The position numbers were made by a program, and so were the translations under genes. This document shows positions 1 to 7,294 of a DNA stretch of 29,025 bases, piece by piece. This DNA is from DASWHK01 sp036398215 (GTDB lineage: Bacteria; Acidobacteriota; UBA890): the NCBI GenBank assembly GCA_036398215.1, contig DASWHK010000219.1, forward strand, positions 1 through 29,025, read 5' to 3'. The notes under the pieces were generated by a model. That model did no database searches. It was not told the DNA's origin and saw only the letters and a program-made list of their open reading frames with translations. The number at the start of each line of letters is the position of its first letter. Position 1 is the first letter of the stretch.

Positions 1-1793
1 CGGCCGAGCTCGAGGGCCTGGCGACCTTCTACAACCTGCTGTTCCGCAAGCCGGTGGGCCGGCGGGTGATCAAGGTCTGCGACAGCGTCAGCTGCTGGAT
101 GTGCGGCTACGAGGGGATCCGCGACCACCTGCGCCGGCGCCTCGGCATCGGCTTCGGCGAGACCACTGCCGACGGCGAGCTCACCCTGCTGCCGGCGGTC
201 TGCCTGGGCAACTGCGACCGCGCGCCGTCGCTGATGGTCAACGAGGAGCTGCACGGAGGCCTCGATGGCGAGGCCGTCGACCGGATCATCGACGGATCCG
301 CGGCCACGCCCTTGGACGCCGGCGGCGACGATGCGGCGGAACCCGATGCGCGGGCCTCCAATGACGGCGGCGACCTCCGGCACGATCGGGCGCCGGTGGC
401 GCCGGCGGTGGGCGGCGTGGCTGAGATCACCCCCATCATCACCCGCGACATCGTCCCCGGCCGGGCGCCGCTCGACCTCGCCGGCTATCGCGCCGCCGGC
501 GGCTACCAGGGGCTGCGGGTGGCGATCGGCGCGATGAGCCCCGAGCAGGTGCGCGAGCTGGTCACCCGCTCCAACCTGCGCGGCCGCGGCGGCGCCGGCT
601 TCCCCACCGGCGTCAAATGGGGGTTCGTGCCCCAGGGCGCCGGCGCACCGCGTCCCAAGTACGTGATCGCCAACGGCGACGAGATGGAGCCCGGGACGTT
701 CAAGGACCGGCTGCTGATCCACGGCAACCCGCACCAGCTCGTCGAGGCGATGGTCATCGCCGGCTGGGCGCTGCAGGCCGACATCGGCTATTTTTTTCTG
801 CGCCCCGAGTACGAGCGCGGCGCTGAGCTGCTGGCGGCGGCCATCGACGAGGCGGCGGCGGCCGGCCTGCTCGGCGACGACATCCTGGGCAGCGGCTGGT
901 CCTTCGAGCTGCACGCCCACACCAGCGCCGGCCGCTACATCTGCGGCGAGGAGACGGCGCTGCTCAACGCCCTCGAGGGCAAGCGGCCCAACCCGCGCTC
1001 CCGGCCGCCCTACCCCGCCGTCGCCGGCCTCTGGGGCAAGCCGACGATCGTCCAGAACATCGAGACGCTCGCCTGCCTGCCGCACATCGTCGTGAACGGC
1101 GACGACTGGTTCCGCCGCCTGGGCCTCACCGAAGACGCCGGCACCAAGCTCTACTGCGTCTCCGGAATGGTCGCCCGCCCCGGCAACTACGAGCTGCCGA
1201 TCGGGGTGACGCTCCGCGAGCTGATCTTCGAGCACTGCGGCGGCATGCGCGACGGGCGCGAGTTCAAGGCCGCGCTCCCGGGCGGCGCCTCGACGATGTT
1301 CATGACCCCCGAGGAGCTCGACACGCCGCTCGACTTCACCCATCTGGAGCATGCCGGCAACCGCCTCGGCACCGCCGGCGTGATCGTCGCCGACCGCGAT
1401 ACCAGCGTCGTCGGCATGGTGCTCAACCTGATGCACTTCTTCGCCCAGGAATCCTGCGGCTGGTGCACGCCCTGCCGCGAAGGCCTGCCGTGGATCGAGG
1501 ACCTGCTGCGCGACCTGGTGGAGGGTCGCGGCCGCGCCGGCGACCCGCAGCTTCTCGCCCACGAGATGCGGATGATCGGCCCCAACTCGTTCTGCGCGCT
1601 GGCGCTGGGGGCCGAGGGGCCGCTGCTGTCGGCCCTCGAGAAGTTCCCCGAGGAGTTCGAAGCCTACGTTCGAGAGCGGCACGACGGCCGGGCTCGCGGG
1701 AAGCAGGGCGGGACAGGCTCGACGGCGGCGGCGACCCCCTCGTCGGCCTCGAGCCAGGCTTCCGGCGCCGGCGCCACGGCGGCGGGGAGCTGA
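1..1793 (+). CDS. nuoEF: NADH-quinone oxidoreductase NuoE-NuoF fusion (5' partial)
   Basis: This is the NADH-oxidising module of complex I. It is open from the left edge in frame 3, so the GTG at 54 is internal and the N-terminus lies outside the window. The first ~80 visible residues are the C-terminal half of NuoE, the thioredoxin-like [2Fe-2S] N1a subunit. Its ligand pairs are CDSVSC (C26, C31, numbered from the codon at 3) and CLGNC (C67, C71). About 45 low-complexity residues follow, and then a full NuoF. NuoF has the FMN motif GRGGAGFP (~194), the NADH-site segment CGEETALL, and N3 cluster ligands in CGWCTPC (C485, C488, C491) plus C531. No stop codon separates the two parts, whereas they are separate genes in E. 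coli. The last ~35 residues are a Gly/Ala/Ser tail. A GTG at 417 could start NuoF alone, but NuoE would still run through. A sequencing error in the linker is possible. Confidence 0.93.
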   Translation, partial: AELEGLATFYNLLFRKPVGRRVIKVCDSVSCWMCGYEGIRDHLRRRLGIGFGETTADGELTLLPAVCLGNCDRAPSLMVNEELHGGLDGEAVDRIIDGSAATPLDAGGDDAAEPDARASNDGGDLRHDRAPVAPAVGGVAEITPIITRDIVPGRAPLDLAGYRAAGGYQGLRVAIGAMSPEQVRELVTRSNLRGRGGAGFPTGVKWGFVPQGAGAPRPKYVIANGDEMEPGTFKDRLLIHGNPHQLVEAMVIAGWALQADIGYFFLRPEYERGAELLAAAIDEAAAAGLLGDDILGSGWSFELHAHTSAGRYICGEETALLNALEGKRPNPRSRPPYPAVAGLWGKPTIVQNIETLACLPHIVVNGDDWFRRLGLTEDAGTKLYCVSGMVARPGNYELPIGVTLRELIFEHCGGMRDGREFKAALPGGASTMFMTPEELDTPLDFTHLEHAGNRLGTAGVIVADRDTSVVGMVLNLMHFFAQESCGWCTPCREGLPWIEDLLRDLVEGRGRAGDPQLLAHEMRMIGPNSFCALALGAEGPLLSALEKFPEEFEAYVRERHDGRARGKQGGTGSTAAATPSSASSQASGAGATAAGS

Positions 1794-1795
1794 CC

Positions 1796-4795
1796 ATGCC
1801 CGCGATCCTCATCGACGGCAGCGAGTACGAGGTCGCCGAGGGCCGTAACGTCCTGCAGGCGGCGCTCGACCACAAGCTCGACCTGCCGTACTTCTGCTGG
1901 CATCCGGCGATGGGCTCCGTGGGTGCCTGCCGGTTGTGCGCCATCAAGCACTACCGCGACGAGACCGACAAGCGCGGCCGGCTGGCGATGGGCTGCATGA
2001 CGCCGGCGCGCGAGGGCACCCGGGTGTCGATCGAAGACCCCGAGGCGCGGCAGTTGCGCCGATCGGTGATCGAGTGGCTGATGATCAACCATCCCCACGA
2101 CTGCCCGGTGTGCGACGAGGGTGGCGAGTGCCACCTCCAGGACATGACGGTGATGACCGGCCACGCCCACCGCCGTTACCGCGGCCGCAAGCGCACCTAC
2201 CGCAGCCAGTACCTGGGGCCGCTGATCCACCACGAGATGAACCGCTGCATCCAGTGCTACCGCTGCGTGCGCTTCTACGACGATTACAGCGGCGGCCACG
2301 ACCTCGGCGCCTTCGCCTCGCGCGACCGCGTGTACTTCGGCCGCGTCGAGGAGGGCGTTCTGGAATCGCCGTTCGCCGGCAACCTCGTGGAGGTCTGCCC
2401 CACCGGCGTGTTCACCGACAAGCCCTTCCGCCGCCACTACACCCGCAAGTGGGACCTGCAGACGGCGCCCTCGATCTGCGGCCACTGCGGCCTCGGCTGC
2501 AACACCCTGGTGGGCTCCCGTTACGGCAGCGTCCGCCGGGTGACCAGCCGCTTCAACGGCGAGGTCAACGGCTACTGGTTGTGCGACCGTGGCCGCTACG
2601 GCTACGACTACCTCAACGCCGACGAGCGACTGCGGCAGCCGACGCGGCCCTGGGGCGAGGTGGTCGCGGCGATCGCCCGCGCCGCCGCCGCCGGCCGCCT
2701 GGCCGCGGTCGGCTCGCCACGAGCCAGCCTCGAGACCAACTTCGCGCTTCGCACCCTGGCCGGCGACGGGCGCTTCTGCGCCGGCTTCGCGGATCGCGAG
2801 CGGGCCCTGCTGCGCGGCTTCGTGGCCGCCGCCCGCGGCGGGCGCTTCCATGTCCCCTCGCTGCAAGAGGTCGAGCGCGCCGACGCGATCCTGGTCCTCG
2901 GTGCCGACCTCACGAACGAGGCGCCCCTGCTCGACCTGGCGGTCTACCGGGCCCGCCAGAGGCAGAACGCCGGGGTCCACGTGGCGGCGCTGAGCGCCGG
3001 GCGCCTCGCCGAGATCGCCGCCTCCACCGACCACCTCGATCCGGCCGCCGCCGCCCGGCTGGCCGTCCGCGCCGCCGAGCTCGTCGAGACCGGCACCGCC
3101 GTCGGCGACCGAGCGCAGTTCCCCGAAGCCAATACCGCCGGGCGGCAGACCGAGCGAGCGGAAACGGGAGCGAAAGAGCGCGCGGGAACGGGAGAGGGAA
3201 CGGGCGAGCGAGCGGGTGAAAGAGAGGGAGAGGGAGCTCTCGCCGGGGAGATCGCCGCGGCCCTCACCGCCGTGGAGCGACCCCTCGTGATCACCGGCAC
3301 CTTGCACCGCTCGGAGGACCTGCTCGACGCGGCGGTGGCGATCGTCGAGGCCCTCGGCGCCCGCCGGGGCGTCCCGGCCTGGCTCGCCCTCGCCGTGCCC
3401 GAGCCCAACAGTATCGGCCTGGCGCTGATGGAGCGGCCGGGCGAGATGGGGGCTTCGGAGCTGCTGGAGGCGATCGAGGCCGGCGCGGTCGATACGCTGG
3501 TGGTCGCGGAGAACGACCTGTACGAGCGCTTCGACGACCCCGAGCGGCTGACCGCAGCGCTGCGCCGCCTCGACGCCCTGATCGTCCTCGACCACGTCGC
3601 CGGCGCCACCACGGCGATCGCCAGCCATGCCGTCCCGGTCGCCGCGGCGGCCGAGTCAAACGGCACGCTGGTCAACAACGAGGGTCGCATGCAGCGCTTC
3701 TATCAGGTGGAGAGGCCGGCTGCTGGTGTCGCGCCGGCTTGGAGCGTTGCCCGCGACCTGGCGCTCGAGGCGGCGGAGCGGGGCGGGAGCGACAGTGACG
3801 TCGCCGAGCCAGGCGCGGGAGACGCCCCTGGCATCCCCAAGCAGGGCGCCGGGAGCGGCACTCACGGCGCCGAGTCAACCACGGGCGGCCCTGGCGATGC
3901 CGGAGACGACCGCGGGTTGGCCCAGACCGTGGGCGGCTGGCGGCATCTCGAGGATGTTACGGCCGCGATCGCCGTCGCCCACCCCGAGCTCGCCGCCGCC
4001 ACCGAGGTCGCCCCACCGGCCGGCTTCCGCCCCGCGAGGCAGCCGATCCCCCGCCAGACGCACCGGGTCTCCGGTCGCCACGCGACCAACGAGCCGGACG
4101 CGCTGCAGCGCCCCGGCCGGCGCGAGACACCCATCGATCGCGGCCACGACCCGGGCGATGTGGAGACGCCGTTCGCGTTCACGATGGAGGGCCATACGGG
4201 GCCGGTGCCGCCGGCGCTGCTGACCCGGATCTGGGCCCCCGGCTGGAACTCCAACGAGGCGATCAACCAGTTCCAGATCGAGGTCGGCGGGCCGCTGCAC
4301 GGCGGCGACCCCGGCCGCCGGGTGTTCGCCGCGCGCGCCGACGCGACCGGGGCGCTGGAACCGGCGCGCCGTGAAGGGCGCGGGCCGGCGCCTGACGGCC
4401 CTGCCGATGACGGCCGGCTGCTGGTCTGCGCCGCCGCCGAACAAACCGCTATCGCCGGCGAGCGCGACGATGCCAGGCTGCTGGTCTGCGCCGCCGCCGA
4501 GATCTTCGCCTCCGAGCCGCTCTCCCGCCGCGCCCCGGCCCTGGCCGAGCTGGCGCCGCCCGCCTATCTGCGCCTGCATCCGGACCGCGCCGAGGCCCTG
4601 GGGCTGCGGGCCGGCGCCACGTTCGCGCTGCAGCTGATTATCGGCGAGCGCCGCCGGCGCCTGCAGCTGGCGATCGAGACCGACGCGACGTTGCCGCCGC
4701 ACGTGGCGCTGGTCCCCTTCGGCTACCCGCAGACGCGCTGGTGGCAACGGCCACTGTGGATGCGCGTCGAGACCGGCGGCGAGGTGGCGTCGTGA
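1796..4795 (+). CDS. nuoG: NADH-quinone oxidoreductase subunit G
   Basis: This is the large Fe-S subunit that carries electrons from NuoF/NuoE toward NuoB. The ATG at 1796 is 2 bases after the nuoF stop and follows a GGGGAG ribosome site; a longer upstream frame is an artefact. It encodes 999 residues, longer than typical NuoG (~780-910). The ligands visible are N1b (C34, C45, C48, C67), N5 (H99, C103, C106, C112), N4 (C151, C154, C157, C201) and N7 (C228, C231, C235, C263). N7 is present only in some bacterial NuoG lineages. A degenerate molybdopterin-oxidoreductase-like region follows. It is interrupted by an Arg/Glu/Gly-rich insert (residues ~441-482), a Gly/Ala/Asp-rich insert (~662-712) and a 20-residue duplication (~873-902). 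The conserved C-terminus ends in a segment containing VPFGYPQTRWW. The stop overlaps the start of a 28-codon frame. Confidence 0.95.
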   Translation: MPAILIDGSEYEVAEGRNVLQAALDHKLDLPYFCWHPAMGSVGACRLCAIKHYRDETDKRGRLAMGCMTPAREGTRVSIEDPEARQLRRSVIEWLMINHPHDCPVCDEGGECHLQDMTVMTGHAHRRYRGRKRTYRSQYLGPLIHHEMNRCIQCYRCVRFYDDYSGGHDLGAFASRDRVYFGRVEEGVLESPFAGNLVEVCPTGVFTDKPFRRHYTRKWDLQTAPSICGHCGLGCNTLVGSRYGSVRRVTSRFNGEVNGYWLCDRGRYGYDYLNADERLRQPTRPWGEVVAAIARAAAAGRLAAVGSPRASLETNFALRTLAGDGRFCAGFADRERALLRGFVAAARGGRFHVPSLQEVERADAILVLGADLTNEAPLLDLAVYRARQRQNAGVHVAALSAGRLAEIAASTDHLDPAAAARLAVRAAELVETGTAVGDRAQFPEANTAGRQTERAETGAKERAGTGEGTGERAGEREGEGALAGEIAAALTAVERPLVITGTLHRSEDLLDAAVAIVEALGARRGVPAWLALAVPEPNSIGLALMERPGEMGASELLEAIEAGAVDTLVVAENDLYERFDDPERLTAALRRLDALIVLDHVAGATTAIASHAVPVAAAAESNGTLVNNEGRMQRFYQVERPAAGVAPAWSVARDLALEAAERGGSDSDVAEPGAGDAPGIPKQGAGSGTHGAESTTGGPGDAGDDRGLAQTVGGWRHLEDVTAAIAVAHPELAAATEVAPPAGFRPARQPIPRQTHRVSGRHATNEPDALQRPGRRETPIDRGHDPGDVETPFAFTMEGHTGPVPPALLTRIWAPGWNSNEAINQFQIEVGGPLHGGDPGRRVFAARADATGALEPARREGRGPAPDGPADDGRLLVCAAAEQTAIAGERDDARLLVCAAAEIFASEPLSRRAPALAELAPPAYLRLHPDRAEALGLRAGATFALQLIIGERRRRLQLAIETDATLPPHVALVPFGYPQTRWWQRPLWMRVETGGEVAS
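4416..4500 (+). repeat. 60-bp-period tandem duplication inside nuoG
   Basis: The 25 bases at 4416-4440 recur exactly at 4476-4500, and the bases just before each copy are also similar (GATGAC/GACGATGC). The period of 60 bp keeps the frame, so the peptide RLLVCAAAE appears twice, 20 residues apart. This looks like a recent in-frame duplication in the poorly conserved C-terminal part of NuoG. Confidence 0.85.
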
Positions 4796-4881
4796 TGCCG
4801 GCCAGAGGCGTGTACGTCGAGCTGCACCCGACGCCGGCGGACGACAGGCCCATGATGTTGCCATCCGAGGCGGGATCGTGA
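4795..4881 (+). CDS. 28-residue open frame bridging nuoG and nuoH
   Basis: The frame starts with an ATG at 4795 that shares its A with the nuoG stop (TGATG). It ends with a TGA at 4879-4881 that overlaps the nuoH GTG start (GTGA). The 28-residue product begins MPARGVYVELHP and is not recognised. Third codon positions are mostly G or C, like the neighbours. With a stop-start overlap at both ends, ribosomes leaving nuoG could carry on into nuoH, so its role may be translational coupling rather than a functional peptide. The alternative is a chance open frame in an 82-base spacer. This is inference from junctions only. Confidence 0.35.
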   Translation: MPARGVYVELHPTPADDRPMMLPSEAGS

Positions 4882-5837
4882 CGCCGGCGGCCGAGGTCCT
4901 CGCCCGCATGGGGATCACGCTGATTGTGCTGTTGACCAGCGCCCTGGTGTTGATCTGGGGAGAGCGCCGCCTGCTGGCCCGCTTCCAGAACCGCATCGGG
5001 CCCAACCGGGTCGGCCCCTTCGGCCTCCTGCAGGGCGTCGCCGACGCCATCAAGCTGCTGACAAAGGAGGACTGGATACCGCCGTTCGCCGACGCGGTCC
5101 CCTTCGTCGTCGCGCCGCTGATCCTGGCGGTCACGGTCCTCGGCGGCTTCGCGGTGATCCCGTTCGGCGAGGCCGGCGCCATCGTCGACCTCGACGTCGG
5201 CTTGCTGTTCTTCCTCGCGCTGTCATCGATCGGCGTCTACAGCATCATGCTCGCGGGCGTCGCCTCCAACAGCAAATACTCGCTGCTCGGCGGCGTGCGC
5301 GGCGCCGCGCAGATGATCAGCTACGAGCTGGCGATGGGCCTGTCGCTGGCCGGCGTCGTGGTGCAGGCGGGATCGTTCAACCTGCAGGAGATCGTCGCCG
5401 CCCAGCAGAGCATGCCCTACGCGATCACCCAGCCGCTCGCCTTCGTGGTCTTCGTCGTCGCCGGGCTCGCCGAGCTCAAGCGCACCCCGTTCGACCTGCC
5501 CGAGGCCGAGAACGAGATCGTCGCCGGCTTCCACACCGAGTACAGCAGCATGAAGTTCGCGCTCTTCTTCCTCGGCGAGTACCTGGGCATGGTGCTGATC
5601 GGCTCGATCGCCACCACCGCCTTCCTGGGCGGCGGCAGCGGCCCGCTGCTGCCGGCGCCGCTCTGGTTCGCCGTCAAGGTGGGGCTGTTCATCTACCTGT
5701 TCATCTGGATCCGGGCGACGATGCCGCGGCTCCGCTACGACCACCTGATGGCGCTCGGCTGGAAGCTGCTGCTGCCGCTGGCGCTGCTCAACCTGATGAT
5801 CACCGGCGCCTTCGTGGTCGCGGCGGCGGGAGGCTAG
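4878..5837 (+). CDS. nuoH: NADH-quinone oxidoreductase subunit H
   Basis: This is the membrane subunit at the junction with the peripheral arm, and it forms part of the quinone chamber. The product has 319 residues and about eight hydrophobic segments. Diagnostic stretches are GERRLLARFQNRIGPNRVGP near residue 28, the acidic loop containing LKRTPFDLPEAENEIVAGFH (~196-216) and the following EYSSMKFALFF. The GTG start at 4878 is preceded by GAGG with a 7-base gap. It is preferred over the ATG at 4908 because starting there would cut the first transmembrane helix. The gene overlaps the 28-codon frame upstream and is followed by nuoI after 3 bases. Confidence 0.96.
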   Translation: MTPAAEVLARMGITLIVLLTSALVLIWGERRLLARFQNRIGPNRVGPFGLLQGVADAIKLLTKEDWIPPFADAVPFVVAPLILAVTVLGGFAVIPFGEAGAIVDLDVGLLFFLALSSIGVYSIMLAGVASNSKYSLLGGVRGAAQMISYELAMGLSLAGVVVQAGSFNLQEIVAAQQSMPYAITQPLAFVVFVVAGLAELKRTPFDLPEAENEIVAGFHTEYSSMKFALFFLGEYLGMVLIGSIATTAFLGGGSGPLLPAPLWFAVKVGLFIYLFIWIRATMPRLRYDHLMALGWKLLLPLALLNLMITGAFVVAAAGG

Positions 5838-5840
5838 ACG

Positions 5841-6392
5841 GTGCGCGTCGACACCGAACGCTCCCGTTTCGCCGCGATCGGCGGCCTGCTGCGCGGCCTG
5901 TGGATCATCTTCAAGTACCAGTTTCGCCGCCCGGTTACCTACCAGTACCCCGAGCAGCGGGCCCCGACGGCGCCGCGCACCCGCGGCCGCATCGTCCTGA
6001 CCCGCGACCCCGACGGCGAGGAGCGCTGCGTCGGCTGCTACCTGTGCGCCGTCGTCTGCCCGGTCGACTGCATCGCCCTGCAGGCGACCGAGGACGAGCA
6101 CGGCCGCCGCTATCCGGAGTGGTTCCAGATCAACTTCTCGCGCTGCATCTACTGCGGCTTCTGCGAGGAGGCCTGCCCGACCTACGCGATCCAGCTCACC
6201 CCCGACTACGAGATGTCCGAGCACCGCCGCCGGCACCTCGTCTACCACAAGGACGACCTGCTGATCGACGGCCCGGGCAAATACCCTGAGTACAACTTCT
6301 ACCGCCACGCCGGGGTCAGCATCGCGGGGAAGGACACCGGCGAGGCGATCGGCGAGGAGCCGCCGGTCGACATCCGGGACCTGCTGCCATGA
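5841..6392 (+). CDS. nuoI: NADH-quinone oxidoreductase subunit I
   Basis: This is the ferredoxin-like subunit with two [4Fe-4S] clusters (N6a and N6b) that passes electrons to NuoB. The product has 183 residues. An N-terminal amphipathic stretch (LLRGLWIIFKYQFRRPVT) is typical of its membrane-side contact. The two cluster motifs are CVGCYLCAVVCP and CIYCGFCEEACP, so all eight cysteines are present. Translation starts with GTG at 5841 behind GGGAGG, 3 bases after the nuoH stop. The last codons overlap the nuoJ start by 4 bases (ATGA), which suggests translational coupling. The C-terminal ~20 residues are acidic and poorly conserved. Confidence 0.97.
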   Translation: MRVDTERSRFAAIGGLLRGLWIIFKYQFRRPVTYQYPEQRAPTAPRTRGRIVLTRDPDGEERCVGCYLCAVVCPVDCIALQATEDEHGRRYPEWFQINFSRCIYCGFCEEACPTYAIQLTPDYEMSEHRRRHLVYHKDDLLIDGPGKYPEYNFYRHAGVSIAGKDTGEAIGEEPPVDIRDLLP

Positions 6393-6964
6393 GCGCCGTC
6401 TTCTATATCGCGTCCACCATCGCCGTGGTCGCCGCCTTCCTGGCGGTGACCCGCAGCGACGCCCTGCACGCGGTGCTCTGGCTGCTCGTCGCCCTCTTCG
6501 GGATCGCCGTCGACTTCCTGGTCCTCGGGGCGCCGTTCCTCGCCGCCCTCGAGGTGATCGTCTACGCCGGCGCCATCGTCGTGGTGATTCTGTTCGTGAT
6601 GATGATGGTGGCGGGGCCAGCGGCCTCGCGCGGTCAGGAGCGCCGCTGGCTGCCGCCGCGCGCCTGGATCCTGCCGTCGTTGCTGGCGGCCGGTCTGGCG
6701 GCGCTGGCCGTGACCTGGCTCGCCGGCGCCGGCGGCCCCGCCGCGGAGGGCACCGTCATCGGCGCACGCCGGGTCGGGATGCTGCTGTTCAGCGACTGGC
6801 TGGTCGCCGTCGAGCTCGCCTCGGTGCTGCTGCTGGCCGGCCTCGTGGGCGCCCTCTACCTGTCGAGTGGTTCCGAGGGACCCGCCCGGGCGAATGGGCG
6901 CCGGCGGCAGCCGTGGCCTGACCCGGATGTCACCGGCCCTGGCCGCGGGGGAGCCGCCGACTGA
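6389..6964 (+). CDS. nuoJ: NADH-quinone oxidoreductase subunit J
   Basis: This is a small membrane subunit of complex I, located beside NuoK and NuoH in the proton-pumping arm. The product has 191 residues and five predicted transmembrane segments. The third segment contains the family signature region ALEVIVYAGAIVVVILFVMM (~54-73), including the pi-bulge Tyr-Ala-Gly. The hydrophilic C-terminal tail (residues ~165-191, rich in Gly, Arg and Pro) is not conserved. The start overlaps nuoI by 4 bases, and the TGA shares one base with the nuoK ATG (TGATG). Assignment is by sequence and by its fixed place between nuoI and nuoK. Confidence 0.95.
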   Translation: MSAVFYIASTIAVVAAFLAVTRSDALHAVLWLLVALFGIAVDFLVLGAPFLAALEVIVYAGAIVVVILFVMMMVAGPAASRGQERRWLPPRAWILPSLLAAGLAALAVTWLAGAGGPAAEGTVIGARRVGMLLFSDWLVAVELASVLLLAGLVGALYLSSGSEGPARANGRRRQPWPDPDVTGPGRGGAAD

Positions 6965-7272
6965 TGGCCGCCGTCCCCACCGGCCACGTGCTCGTCGTCG
7001 CCGTGCTGCTGGTGTGCATCGGCGCCTTCGGCGTGCTGCTGCGCCGCAACCTCCTATTCATGCTGCTGTCGCTCGAGGTGGTGCTCAACGGCGCCGCCCT
7101 GGCTTTTATAGGTGCCGGTTCGCGCTGGCAGCAGCCCGACGGGCAGGCGTTCGTCCTGCTGATCATGGTGATGGCCGCCGCCGAGGTCGCCGTCGGGCTC
7201 GCCCTGTTCCTGCAGATCCACCGGAGGGTGTCGAGCCTCGACGCCGACGCCCTCGATTCCCTGCGAGGTTGA
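6964..7272 (+). CDS. nuoK: NADH-quinone oxidoreductase subunit K
   Basis: This is the homologue of MrpC-type antiporter subunits. The product has 102 residues and three transmembrane helices. The membrane glutamates needed for proton movement are visible in SLEVVLNGAALAFI (second helix) and AAAEVAVGLALFL (third helix), matching E36 and E72 of the E. coli protein. The length is normal for the family. It starts at an ATG sharing one base with the nuoJ stop. It is followed by 22 bases containing GGAGG, the likely nuoL ribosome site, and a trivial five-codon frame. Confidence 0.96.
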   Translation: MAAVPTGHVLVVAVLLVCIGAFGVLLRRNLLFMLLSLEVVLNGAALAFIGAGSRWQQPDGQAFVLLIMVMAAAEVAVGLALFLQIHRRVSSLDADALDSLRG

Positions 7273-7294
7273 CGGCGATGGAGGCCCGCCGCTG

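Noticed and set aside
1..1793. Hydrogenase or formate dehydrogenase diaphorase subunit (HoxF/FdsB) instead of complex I
   Set aside because: The fused layout fits those enzymes, but the gene sits directly before nuoG-nuoN, with all of complex I's membrane subunits.
1664..3628. 654-codon - strand frame opposite nuoG
   Set aside because: Same antisense shadow effect; no domain is visible and nuoG is certain.
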